Positions 28,447 through 36,733 of a stretch of 64,000 nt of DNA are shown here, piece after piece; the stretch's first letter is position 1; each line of letters starts with the position of its first letter. The notes beneath the pieces were generated by a model that saw only the letters and a program-made list of their open reading frames with translations, made no database searches and had not been told where the DNA came from. Source of the DNA: Rhizobium laguerreae (GTDB lineage Bacteria > Pseudomonadota > Alphaproteobacteria > Rhizobiales > Rhizobiaceae); NCBI RefSeq assembly GCF_002008165.1, contig NZ_MRDM01000029.1, positions 451,702-515,701 of the forward strand. Reading direction: 5' to 3'. A program made the position numbers and the translations under genes.

Positions 28447-29184
28447 CTATCTTCTGTCACCGTTTTCAGCCTCGGCGGCAGCGTCAGGAGCGCGGCTCGG
28501 AATGAACCGCTTCGAGATCAGCCAGCAGCCGAGCGCCCAGAGCGCACCTGCGCACCATCCGGCGAAGACGTCCGTGGGGTAATGGACTCCGAGATAGACC
28601 CGGCTCAAACCGACAATGACGGCAAGGAAGACGCCGGCGGCCATGACGAAGATCCGCGTCGACGGATAACGCTGCGTTCGCGCGACAAGCGCGCCTAGGG
28701 TCAGATAGGTTACCGCCGACACCATGGCATGTCCGCTAGGAAAGCTGAGATCGCTCACTTCGACCAGATGCGGAACGATATCGGGACGCGGCCGGGCGAC
28801 AAGGATCTTCAGTGTCGCGCTGGCCAGCCAGCCGGTCAGCACCGAGGAAAAGACGAAGATAGCGATCGGCCAGCGCCGGTCGAACAAAAGATAGATGGTG
28901 ATCAGAGCCGTCAGGAGCGAGAGAACGGTGATGCCGCCAAGGGCGGTGATATCGTCGACGGCATGAGTCAGCCATCCGGGGCCGATCGGCACGGCAAGAT
29001 CGTCCGCACGTCTCAACGCCAGCAGGATCACCTCATCGAAGCGAAAGGACTCGCCTTCCAGGACTTCACTCGTCAGCCGCTGGAGCACGAACAGTCCGCC
29101 CGCGATCGACGCCAGCGTAATCAGCGTCAGCGGTTCATAGGCGGTAAGCCTTGTGAGAAAACCTTGTCGTTGAACCTCAGTCAT
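28447..29184 (-). CDS. PAP2-family membrane phosphatase
   Basis: Protein of 245 aa with six predicted membrane spans and the three PAP2 signatures: KILVARPRP, LSFPSGHAM and SRVYLGVHYPTD. The catalytic His of the last motif and the PSGH His are both present. Such enzymes remove phosphate from phosphatidic acid, undecaprenyl pyrophosphate or related lipids on the periplasmic face. The start at 29184 (MTEVQRQ) is preceded by GGGAGCTCGAC; a longer frame upstream is not membrane-like. Its start and leader are duplicated downstream of the Fic gene. Confidence 0.88.
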   Translation of the reverse strand: MTEVQRQGFLTRLTAYEPLTLITLASIAGGLFVLQRLTSEVLEGESFRFDEVILLALRRADDLAVPIGPGWLTHAVDDITALGGITVLSLLTALITIYLLFDRRWPIAIFVFSSVLTGWLASATLKILVARPRPDIVPHLVEVSDLSFPSGHAMVSAVTYLTLGALVARTQRYPSTRIFVMAAGVFLAVIVGLSRVYLGVHYPTDVFAGWCAGALWALGCWLISKRFIPSRAPDAAAEAENGDRR

Positions 29185-29354
29185 GCCTGCCGTCGAGCTC
29201 CCTTTACATGATGCCGGTCCTCGCCAGATTGGCAACGCGACCTCAGGATTCAAGGCCCAGCTGCATGCAAGAACGTTCCTGAAGCGAGTTTTTAGGGTCG
29301 GCGAAGCCGCCTCCATGGTTCATCGGCGCCACCCGCGTGATGGGGGAAGGTATT
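29169..29354. repeat. Imperfect direct repeat, copy A (upstream of fic)
   Basis: Shares with copy B (31404-31568) the blocks TCATGCCTGCCGTCGA, CGGTCCTCGCC, TCAAGGCCC, CTGAAGCGAGTTTTT, GGTCGGCGA and ACCACCCGCG-like sequence in the same order and orientation, with an extra 24 bp in copy A. It covers the start codon and 5' leader of the PAP2 gene. Confidence 0.8.
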
Positions 29355-29761
29355 GATCCGGTCGCGTCCTGGCAAAGGTCTGCCGCAGGCGGGTCGGAAA
29401 AAACGCGTTGCTGCCGCCGCCCTAAGGGAAAGGGCTCCGATCACCCCGCCAGCGATCCTATATATCCTGGTCGATGAGACTGGTGAAGCTCGCCAGATCC
29501 CTGGCCGTCAGATGCGGAATCCGCCTGATATTCATGGCGAACTGTGGGCAGCGAAGATCGGCAAGAAACATCGGCAGATTTGTCGCTACGTCTTAGGTAA
29601 GCGTGTGATTTATTGATACAAATTTGTTTTCAACTATCGGCAAAACCACCGACATGTTGCAAACTTCAAAGATCGGCAACCAACATCGGCAATTTTCTTG
29701 ATTTAGGCGTGTTAACCTCCTAAATGTAATCATGTTTTCGAGATAAAAAGATCGGCAAAAA
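29355..29761. promoter_or_regulatory. fic leader with ATCGGCA repeat array
   Basis: AT-rich region with six ATCGGCA heptamers, all on the plus strand, in octamers starting at 29556, 29569, 29635, 29671, 29684 and 29750. The order is pair (13 bp apart), single (66 bp further), then the same pattern again displaced by exactly 115 bp; the last copy abuts the fic start. This looks like a duplicated operator or promoter set. I see no convincing gene here; an 87-codon frame at 29353-29616 is not credible. Confidence 0.65.
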
Positions 29762-31384
29762 ATGGCAGAAGAAGTCCCGACCCGAATTGAGCCCGCATTT
29801 TTCGAGGAAAGCATCCCATCCTCGATCTCCGATCTGGTTGTGGAGATTCAGGCGGCAGCTGCGAAGCTGGGCTACGGCCTGCACAACGACGCCGCCTTCG
29901 AGCTCTCTGACCTCGTGAGGGTGATGAACTGCTATTACTCGAACCTGATCGAAGGGCACAACACGCGTCCTAAGGACATCGAGCGAGCGCTCGCGGGCGT
30001 TGAAATTGAGGAGGCTACGCGCCCTCTGGTCTTGGAGGCAAAGGCGCATGTTGTCGTTCAGCGTGAAATTGACCGTTTGAGCCGGGATGGTGCGTTGCCA
30101 TCACCAACATCTTCCGAGTTCATCGCTTGGGTACATCGTCGCTTTTATGAGGAGATGCCGGAAGAATTCCGCTTCGTCGAAGGCCGTGATGGACCTAAGG
30201 TCGAGATCGTTCCCGGCGCCTTCAGATCAAAAAGCGAAGACGATGTCTCCGTCGGTCGGCACCAGCCGCCATCCTCCGCGTATGTCAAAGCGTTCATGGA
30301 ACATTTTTCCAAGCGCTACGCAGTCGCGCAGGCCGGAGCTACCAACAAGATCATCGCCATCGCGGCGGCGCATCATCGTCTCAACTTCATCCACCCCTTC
30401 ATGGACGGGAACGGCCGGGTGAGCCGGCTGATGTCGCACGCCATGGCTCAGGAAGCAGGTGTGGGCGGGAAAGGGCTGTGGTCCATATCGCGTGGCTTGG
30501 CCCGTGGCCTCAAAGACAAGACAGAATACAAAAGCATGATGGATCATGCCGACCAGCAGCGGATGAATGATAGAGATGGCCGAGGCAATCTTTCTGCAAA
30601 GGCACTTCAAGACTTTTGCGAATGGTTTTTGTCGGTGGCCCTTGATCAGATTCAGTTTTCCAATGCTGTCTTCTCTTTCGACAAGCTTGAAAGCCGTTAT
30701 CGCAAATTGATCGAAGATGTTATCGACGATAAGCGTGCCCCGGACATCATCTCGGCAGCCCTGAAACATGGCTCGATAGATCGCGGTGATATCGGCTTCA
30801 TCACGAAGTCGCCCGACCGCACAGCGCGAAACACATTGAAGGCCCTGCTCGATGGTGGCTTTCTGAAGTCCTCCTCACCGAAAACGCCCGTGCGGATAGC
30901 TTTCCCGCTTGATTACCGCGAGCGGCTATTCCCCAATCTTTTCACAGATGGGGAGATAGATGCGCCAAAGCCGCCTGTTCCGTCATTCATCACTCAGACG
31001 CGCACGAAAGAGGCTGCCAGTCGGTCTTCCTTCAAGCCACCTTTCAATGAAGATGAGGAATTTCAAAAGCGCGTCAGCGGTATCACTGCCCTGCAGCAAT
31101 CGCTTGGCGCGAGAAGTACCTTAGGCAAAATAGCGGCCCAAGAACTCGCAACGACCGAACCTACGACGATAGATTGGCAATTTGTCGAGGACCGCGTGAT
31201 TTCTCAGAGCATTGGAGAGTACGGGCATTCTCGCGCGGAGGTCATCGAAGCGCTTTGCGAGTTCAGCCCTGGCGCAGTGTCACAGGAACAGAAGGATGAG
31301 ATTGAAAAGCGCGTCTTTGCCGCCGCACCCGCGCTAGCGGCAAAATACAATAAACGCATCATGGACCGAAAGCCAAAACGCTAA
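29762..31384 (+). CDS. Fic family protein (class II AMP-transferase)
   Basis: Protein of 540 aa. The Fic motif HPFMDGNGRVSR (residues 211-222) is complete, so AMP transfer from ATP to a Tyr/Ser/Thr target is expected. The auto-inhibitory helix motif SNLIEG (residues 60-65) fits [S/T]xxxE[G/N] and lies before the Fic core, the class II arrangement. After the Fic domain (about 110-290) comes a winged-helix-like region (ISAALKHGSIDRGDIGFITK) and a charged tail. Lower GC than the flanks, an operator array in front and direct repeats on both sides mark it as acquired DNA. It may be a self-regulating toxin-like protein; no separate antitoxin gene is visible. Confidence 0.88.
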   Translation: MAEEVPTRIEPAFFEESIPSSISDLVVEIQAAAAKLGYGLHNDAAFELSDLVRVMNCYYSNLIEGHNTRPKDIERALAGVEIEEATRPLVLEAKAHVVVQREIDRLSRDGALPSPTSSEFIAWVHRRFYEEMPEEFRFVEGRDGPKVEIVPGAFRSKSEDDVSVGRHQPPSSAYVKAFMEHFSKRYAVAQAGATNKIIAIAAAHHRLNFIHPFMDGNGRVSRLMSHAMAQEAGVGGKGLWSISRGLARGLKDKTEYKSMMDHADQQRMNDRDGRGNLSAKALQDFCEWFLSVALDQIQFSNAVFSFDKLESRYRKLIEDVIDDKRAPDIISAALKHGSIDRGDIGFITKSPDRTARNTLKALLDGGFLKSSSPKTPVRIAFPLDYRERLFPNLFTDGEIDAPKPPVPSFITQTRTKEAASRSSFKPPFNEDEEFQKRVSGITALQQSLGARSTLGKIAAQELATTEPTTIDWQFVEDRVISQSIGEYGHSRAEVIEALCEFSPGAVSQEQKDEIEKRVFAAAPALAAKYNKRIMDRKPKR

Positions 31385-31403
31385 GATTGCTGGCCGTGCG
31401 CCG

Positions 31404-31568
31404 CGTTGAACCTCCGGTCATGCCTGCCGTCGAACTCCCTTTTCATAATGTCGGTCCTCGCCTCAAGGCCCTGCCCCATTCCACGGCGCTCCTGAAGCGA
31501 GTTTTTGCGGTCGGCGAGGCCGCCGTCCATGGTCTCGACACCACCCGCGAGATGGGGAAAGGCATTTC
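31404..31568. repeat. Imperfect direct repeat, copy B (downstream of fic)
   Basis: Copy of the PAP2 leader and start codon, same orientation as copy A, beginning about 20 bp after the fic stop. Read on the minus strand it contains an open frame (MDGGLADRKNSLQERRGMGQ) that corresponds to MNHGGGFADPKNSLQERSCM in copy A, which soon hits a stop. The PAP2 coding sequence itself is not duplicated beyond the first codons. Confidence 0.8.
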
Positions 31569-31695
31569 GACGGGGAGCCGTTCCCATGGAGTGTACGAGG
31601 GAATGTTCCTTCAACTCAGCGTCGCGAGGATCAGCCCACCTTGCCAACGATACCCTTCCCGCTTTGGCTGAGAGCCCGGATGGGCTCCATGGACA
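31569..31695. other. Spacer between repeat B and the response regulator
   Basis: Together with repeat B this makes a gene-free stretch of about 310 bp from 31385. No terminator with a T-run was seen. Confidence 0.4.
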
Positions 31696-32064
31696 TCATG
31701 CCAATGCGTTGTTGATGGCCGCGATCAGCGCGGCTCCGGAAAATTGCTTCTGCAGATAAGTAACGCATCCCACCTTTTCCGCCTCCGCCTTCACGGCGCC
31801 GGATTCCAGCGCCGTGATGAAGATTACCGGAAGGACAGATCCTTCGGCCTTCAGCCTGCGTTGCAGATCAATGCCGGACATGCCACCGAGGTCGATATCA
31901 AGGACAAGGCAATCTATCGGCTTTTTCCGATCGCGAGCGAGAAAGTCCTCGGCGGACACATACTCCTCAGCCAGAAAACCATAGGCGTTGAGCAGCCGCC
32001 CGAGGCTGCGCCGCAGGCTTGCGTCATCATCGACGACAGCGACCGTGCGGCGAAGCTTCTCCAC
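31696..32064 (-). CDS. Single-domain response regulator
   Basis: Receiver domain alone, 122 aa. It has the acidic pair VVDDD, phospho-acceptor Asp in CLVLDIDLGG, the Thr in FITALES and the Lys in TYLQKQF. FixJ-like in sequence. With no output domain it probably acts as a phosphate sink, or on the kinase or regulator encoded upstream. It follows the FixJ-type gene after about 100 bp and may be co-transcribed. Confidence 0.88.
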   Translation of the reverse strand: MEKLRRTVAVVDDDASLRRSLGRLLNAYGFLAEEYVSAEDFLARDRKKPIDCLVLDIDLGGMSGIDLQRRLKAEGSVLPVIFITALESGAVKAEAEKVGCVTYLQKQFSGAALIAAINNALA

Positions 32065-32162
32065 CTCATGCCCCCTCCTCTTTCGAACACATAAGAGATC
32101 GACGGTTCCTGGCCAGAGTAGGCCAGTTGGAGGTCGATTGATATTGTCCTAAGGGGAAGGAG

Positions 32163-32801
32163 TCACCTGTCACCCGCCGGCGATGCCGTATCCTGTTCGA
32201 TGAGGCCAATATTCGCCGCGATCGACACCGCCTCTGCCAGCGAGCGCACGCCAAGTTTTTCCATGACCTGATGTCGATGTACCTTCACCGTGCGCTCCGA
32301 GATGCCGAGCGCAAAAGCGATCTGCTTGTTGAGACGGCCGCGAATGAGGAACTGGAACACTTCAGCCTCGCGCGGACTAAGCCCCGCCACCAGGGCCTGC
32401 TGGGCTCGAAGGCGGTCGTGTCCGGCCCGCTGCCTTTCATATTGGATGAGAGCGCGATCGATCGCCTCCATCAATGCCGCTGTGTTCGAACTCTTCTCCA
32501 GAAAATCCTTGGCGCCCGCCTTCATCGCCTCGACGCTTGCCTTGATGTCTCCTTTTCCGGTCAGAAAGACGACCGGCAATAGCGGCGCCAGCTCGCGCAG
32601 CCGCCGTTGGATCTGCAGGCCGGACTGACCAGGCATCTGGAGGTCGAGAAGAACGCAGCCCGGTTCGCAAGCGGAAAGGCCGGCGAGAAACTGGTCTCCG
32701 GATTCATGAGCTTCTACCTTGAGGCCGTGTGCGGAAAGCAGCCTTGCGATCGCCGTCCGGTAGGATTTGTCGTCATCGACGATATGGACAATCGGTTTCA
32801 T
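32163..32801 (-). CDS. FixJ/NarL-type response regulator
   Basis: Protein of 212 aa: receiver domain (about 1-120; VDDD, Asp in CVLLDLQMPGQSG, FLTGKG, Lys in KDFLEKSS) and a LuxR-type HTH (about 140-200; LSPREAEVFQFLIRGRLNKQ and ISERTVKVHRHQVMEKLGV). It overlaps the kinase gene by 4 bp, so the two are a pair. By position its likely targets are the divergent sulfatase/cytochrome genes. Confidence 0.92.
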   Translation of the reverse strand: MKPIVHIVDDDKSYRTAIARLLSAHGLKVEAHESGDQFLAGLSACEPGCVLLDLQMPGQSGLQIQRRLRELAPLLPVVFLTGKGDIKASVEAMKAGAKDFLEKSSNTAALMEAIDRALIQYERQRAGHDRLRAQQALVAGLSPREAEVFQFLIRGRLNKQIAFALGISERTVKVHRHQVMEKLGVRSLAEAVSIAANIGLIEQDTASPAGDR

Positions 32802-34693
32802 CTCGATCGTTCCTCCCTGTGGGCGAGCGGCAGGGCCACGCGAAAGACTGCGCCTCCTTCGGGGCGGTTGTCGGCACGGATCGTCCCGCCATAGGTCTCG
32901 AGAATGGCGCGGGCTATGGAAAGCCCAAGCCCGGTACCCGCCTGCTTGGTTGTATAGAACGGCTCGAAGATGCGGATCAGCCTCTCTTCGGGAATGCCGT
33001 CTCCGGTGTCGGAGACCCGCAGCTCCGCCTTCTCGTTCGCCAGTCCAGTTGCGAAGCTAAGCGTTCTCCCGGTCGGGACCGCGTTCAGCATGGCATCCAT
33101 CCCGTTGGTCGCCAGGTTGAGAATAACCTGCTGCACGTGAACCTTGTCGGCACGTACCGGCAGCTCGCCCGGCGGCTGGGTTGAGGTCAGCTTAATTCCG
33201 CGCCGTTCCGCCTCGCCGTGAATGATGCGGATTGCGCTCGATGTCACATCGTTCAGATCGAACTCCTGCCAATCGATCTCGTCTCTTTTCTTGAGCAATC
33301 CTCTCATCCGGCTGATGATATCGCCTGCGCGCTGATCGTCTTCCTGGATGTCGAGGAGAATCTGCTGGATCAGTTCGTGATCCGGGTTCTCGCTTCGCAG
33401 CAGCATCGAGGCTGCCTCGGCATTGTTTCTGATTGCCGAAAGAGGCTGATTCAGTTCGTGAGCGATGGACGAGGATAACGCACCGGCTGTCGCGGACTGA
33501 TTGAGATGAACGGCTTCCAGCAAATGAAGTTGCGCGCTGCGCTCGGCGTCGCGGCGCCGCCTCCGCTCGAGCAGCAGCACCGAGATGATGCCAGCTTGCG
33601 CCAGCAGGAGACCGCTCACCGCCGTCAATATGACCCAGTGTTCCTCCCAGAGACTCCTCTCCTTGTGCATCTGGATCGTGCCCGGCGGCAGATCCTGTTC
33701 GGCAAGCCCCCAGCGCTGAAGTTGTCGGGCATCGGCGACATAGGTCTGGGGCGCTTCGAGATCGGACACCGTCTTGCCGGCGATCGCATCGATGACCAGG
33801 TCGCCGACGGTGCGGCCTAGCGCATCGAATGTGACGGTATTGCCGCCGACGACGCCATGATCGATGTAGGTCTGGTAGGGTCCGTAGACAGGCGCGCTGG
33901 CGGTCGCTGCGATCTGCCTGATCGCGTCGCGCGGAATGAAGTTGCGCCCTGTCCGATCCTTGAAGACCGTCAATGCCAGGATGATGCTGTCGGGCGGCAC
34001 GCGGGATGCGCGTTCGACGAATTCGTCGATCGTCAGATCTTCCAGATAGGTGGTCGTATCAAAGGACTGGGAGAACTGTTTCAAATCCGCGCGGGCCGTC
34101 GTCAGCCAACTCCGGTCGAAGTCGGACGAGCCTCCGACGATGTAGAGGTGGCGGGCATCGGGCTGCAGGCTCCGGGCCATCTCGGCCGTCTTCAGAATGT
34201 TGAATGTCGAAAAGGCTCCGATCACGTCATCCGGCAAAGCGATTTTCTCGGCAGTGGCGGTGCCGAAACCGGCGGCGACGATTTTTGCGCCGGGAGCTAT
34301 CGTGCCGCGGTTCGCGACGATGAAGCTGGCGGATTCCCGGCCGACGGCCACGACCACGTCAGGGCGGCGTGCTGCGTATTTCTCGCCCAAATATTGGGCC
34401 ATGCGCGCGATATGGTCGTTTTCCGGAAACCGCGAGAGATCAAGGAATTCGGAAAACAGATCGATCTTGCCGTTGGTCGCCTGCAGCAAACGGCTCCGCA
34501 ACGCCTCACCGGCAGCGGTCGTCGCCGCGACCCTCTCGTCATAAGGATAGAGAACGAGGACGCGGGGAACCCGGTCGATCACGGCAATCGAGGGGTCGGA
34601 AGCTGCTGCCTGGCGAGGGCACACACCCAGGCCGGCCACCGCCAACAAAAAGGCAGTGCAGCATAACCGACCTGACCATTTGCCCAAGCCCAT
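32798..34693 (-). CDS. Sensor histidine kinase with periplasmic binding-protein-like sensor
   Basis: Protein of 631 aa from the ATG behind GGGGGGAAAGCTG. Order: signal/anchor (about 1-30), periplasmic domain (about 40-340) resembling COG2984-type ABC substrate-binding proteins (PRVLVLYPYDERVAATTAAG, DVVVAVGRESASFIV), a membrane helix (VILTAVSGLLLAQAGIISVL), HisKA with H-box SIAHELNQPLSAIRNNAE, and HATPase with N-box NLATNGMDAM, DTGDGIPEE and GTGLGLSIAR. It should sense a small periplasmic ligand and phosphorylate the regulator whose gene overlaps its 3' end. Divergent from the sulfatase gene, with a 299-bp gap between the two starts. Confidence 0.9.
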   Translation of the reverse strand: MGLGKWSGRLCCTAFLLAVAGLGVCPRQAAASDPSIAVIDRVPRVLVLYPYDERVAATTAAGEALRSRLLQATNGKIDLFSEFLDLSRFPENDHIARMAQYLGEKYAARRPDVVVAVGRESASFIVANRGTIAPGAKIVAAGFGTATAEKIALPDDVIGAFSTFNILKTAEMARSLQPDARHLYIVGGSSDFDRSWLTTARADLKQFSQSFDTTTYLEDLTIDEFVERASRVPPDSIILALTVFKDRTGRNFIPRDAIRQIAATASAPVYGPYQTYIDHGVVGGNTVTFDALGRTVGDLVIDAIAGKTVSDLEAPQTYVADARQLQRWGLAEQDLPPGTIQMHKERSLWEEHWVILTAVSGLLLAQAGIISVLLLERRRRRDAERSAQLHLLEAVHLNQSATAGALSSSIAHELNQPLSAIRNNAEAASMLLRSENPDHELIQQILLDIQEDDQRAGDIISRMRGLLKKRDEIDWQEFDLNDVTSSAIRIIHGEAERRGIKLTSTQPPGELPVRADKVHVQQVILNLATNGMDAMLNAVPTGRTLSFATGLANEKAELRVSDTGDGIPEERLIRIFEPFYTTKQAGTGLGLSIARAILETYGGTIRADNRPEGGAVFRVALPLAHREERSR

Positions 34694-34992
34694 CAGCTTT
34701 CCCCCCAAAGCCGGGCGAACAATAACAGCTTCCCGCTGCGACGTCATCTGCCACAGCACTACTTTCGATTGCTTCCCGAGAGCGGGATTCCCCAAAGTAC
34801 AATATCGGGCGAAGGCCGTATTCGCTAAGGTCCAACGCGCCGGGGCAGATATGCGGTCGGCTTCGTAACCCGCCGGAGACAGCTACGGCAGGAACGTCAT
34901 TTTCAAAGCAGTCCGGTCGAGCACGCATGCGATCGCAGACCTTTGCCGCGAGCGACACCGTCATCGACCAAACTCCAACGGAGGGATTTGAC

Positions 34993-36663
34993 ATGAACGG
35001 CAGAATCCTTATCCGCTGCATCGGAGCCTTGGCTTCATCCACCATTCTGTGGTTGGCAGCCTTGCCCGTGCAAGCGCAGGACTCTCAGCGAAAACCCAAC
35101 ATCCTGTTCATCGTTTCGGACGATACCGGCTACGGCGATCTCGGCCCCTATGGCGGGGGTGAAGGGCGCGGGATGCCGACCCCGAACATCGACAAGCTGG
35201 CCGACGAAGGCATGACCTTCTTTTCCTTCTACGCCCAGCCGAGCTGCACGCCCGGTCGCGCCGCCATGCAAACGGGACGCATTCCCAACCGCAGCGGCAT
35301 GACGACGGTCGCCTTTCAAGGCCAGGGCGGCGGATTGCCCGCGGCCGAATGGACGCTTGCATCCGTGCTGAAACGCGGTGGCTATCACACCTACTTCACC
35401 GGCAAATGGCATCTCGGCGAAGCGGATTATGCTCTGCCGATTGCGCAAGGCTATGACGAGATGCGGTACACCGGCCTCTATCATCTGAATGCCTACACCT
35501 ACGCGGACCCAACGTGGTTTCCGGACATGGACCCGAAGCTGCGTGAAATGTTCCAAAGGGTGACGAAGGGGGCGCTCTCCGGCAAGGCCGGTGGACCTGT
35601 CACCGAAGACTTCAAAGTCAACGGTCAATATGTCGATACGCCGGTTATCGACGGCAAGGAGGGCGTCGTCGGCATCCCCTACTTCGACAGCTATGTCGAA
35701 AAAGCAGCGCTGGAATTCCTCGACGCCGCCGCCAAGAAGCCCGACGAGCCATTCTACATCAATGTGAACTTCATGAAGGTGCACCAGCCAAACATGCCGG
35801 CGCCCGAATTCGAGCACAAGTCGCTGTCCAAGAGCAAGTATGCCGACTCGATTGTGGAGCTGGACACCCGTATTGGCCGGATCATGGACAAGCTGCGTGA
35901 AACGGGAATGGACCGGAATACACTGGTCTTCTACACCACCGATAATGGCGCTTGGCAGGATGTCTATCCGGACGCCGGGTACACCCCCTTGCGAGGCACC
36001 AAGGGCACGTTGCGCGAGGGCGGCAATCGCGTCCCTGCGATCGCGGTCTGGCCGGGAAAGATCAAGCCTCGCACGTCGAACCATGACATCGTCGGCGGGC
36101 TCGATCTAATGGCGACTTTTGCCGCAGTCGGCGCGGTCCCTCTTCCGACAGAGGACCGCGAAAACAAGCCAATCATTTTCGATAGCTATGATATGTCGCC
36201 GATCCTCCTTGGCACGGGGAAATCGGAACGGAAATCCTGGTTCTACTTCACTGAAAATGAGCTGTCGCCAGGTGCTATTCGGGTCAATAACTACAAGTTT
36301 GCGTTCAATATTCGTGGCGACGACGGAGCGTCGACCGGCGGACTGGCGGTTGATTCAAACCTCGGTTGGAAGGGGCCGGACAAGTATGTCGCGACGGTTC
36401 CCCAGGTGTTCGACCTCTGGCAGGATCCGCAAGAGCGCTATGACATCTTCATGAACAACTTTGCGGAACGGACCTGGATGGGCGTTGTCATGGGCGAAGA
36501 GCTCCAGAAGATCATGGCGACCTACATGAAGTATCCTCCCCGAAAGATGCAGAGCGTCGGCTACACGGGTCCGATCACTCTCTCGAACTATGAACGCTTT
36601 CAATGGGTGCGGGATCAACTCGCCAAGGATGGCGTGACGCTCACCCTCCCGACCGGGAATTGA
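34993..36663 (+). CDS. Exported sulfatase (arylsulfatase family)
   Basis: Protein of 556 aa; start chosen at MNGRILIRCIG behind GGAGGGATTTGAC. A signal peptide ends at LPVQAQD. Family features: metal-binding PNILFIVSDDTGYGDLG and the modification site SCTPGRAAMQTGR, where Cys85 of CTPGR would become formylglycine, then GKWHLG. It hydrolyses sulfate esters, or possibly phosphonate or phosphate esters, in the periplasm. The Cys-type site needs a formylglycine-generating enzyme or anSME, not found in this window. First gene of the exported set. Confidence 0.9.
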   Translation: MNGRILIRCIGALASSTILWLAALPVQAQDSQRKPNILFIVSDDTGYGDLGPYGGGEGRGMPTPNIDKLADEGMTFFSFYAQPSCTPGRAAMQTGRIPNRSGMTTVAFQGQGGGLPAAEWTLASVLKRGGYHTYFTGKWHLGEADYALPIAQGYDEMRYTGLYHLNAYTYADPTWFPDMDPKLREMFQRVTKGALSGKAGGPVTEDFKVNGQYVDTPVIDGKEGVVGIPYFDSYVEKAALEFLDAAAKKPDEPFYINVNFMKVHQPNMPAPEFEHKSLSKSKYADSIVELDTRIGRIMDKLRETGMDRNTLVFYTTDNGAWQDVYPDAGYTPLRGTKGTLREGGNRVPAIAVWPGKIKPRTSNHDIVGGLDLMATFAAVGAVPLPTEDRENKPIIFDSYDMSPILLGTGKSERKSWFYFTENELSPGAIRVNNYKFAFNIRGDDGASTGGLAVDSNLGWKGPDKYVATVPQVFDLWQDPQERYDIFMNNFAERTWMGVVMGEELQKIMATYMKYPPRKMQSVGYTGPITLSNYERFQWVRDQLAKDGVTLTLPTGN

Positions 36664-36668
36664 CAAAG

Positions 36669-36706
36669 AGCGGCGGCTCTCGAGGCCGCCGCCCGTTCTT
36701 GTTTTC
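36669..36706 (+). terminator. Hairpin after the sulfatase gene
   Basis: GCGGCGGC (36670-36677), 7-base loop, GCCGCCGC (36685-36692), then a T-rich stretch (CCGTTCTTGTTTT). It lies 6 bp past the stop, and the next gene follows in 30 bp, so it may act as an attenuator inside the cluster. Confidence 0.6.
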
Positions 36707-36733
36707 CCTGTTGCCAACCCTGGAGAATGACCA

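Noticed and set aside
29353..29616. 87-codon frame upstream of fic
   Set aside because: It runs through the repeat and operator array, lacks an RBS and has mixed composition; a short minus-strand frame in the same area was equally unconvincing.
29556..29757. CRISPR-like array
   Set aside because: Repeats are only 7-8 bp and spacers are irregular (5, 58 and 28 bp); no cas genes.
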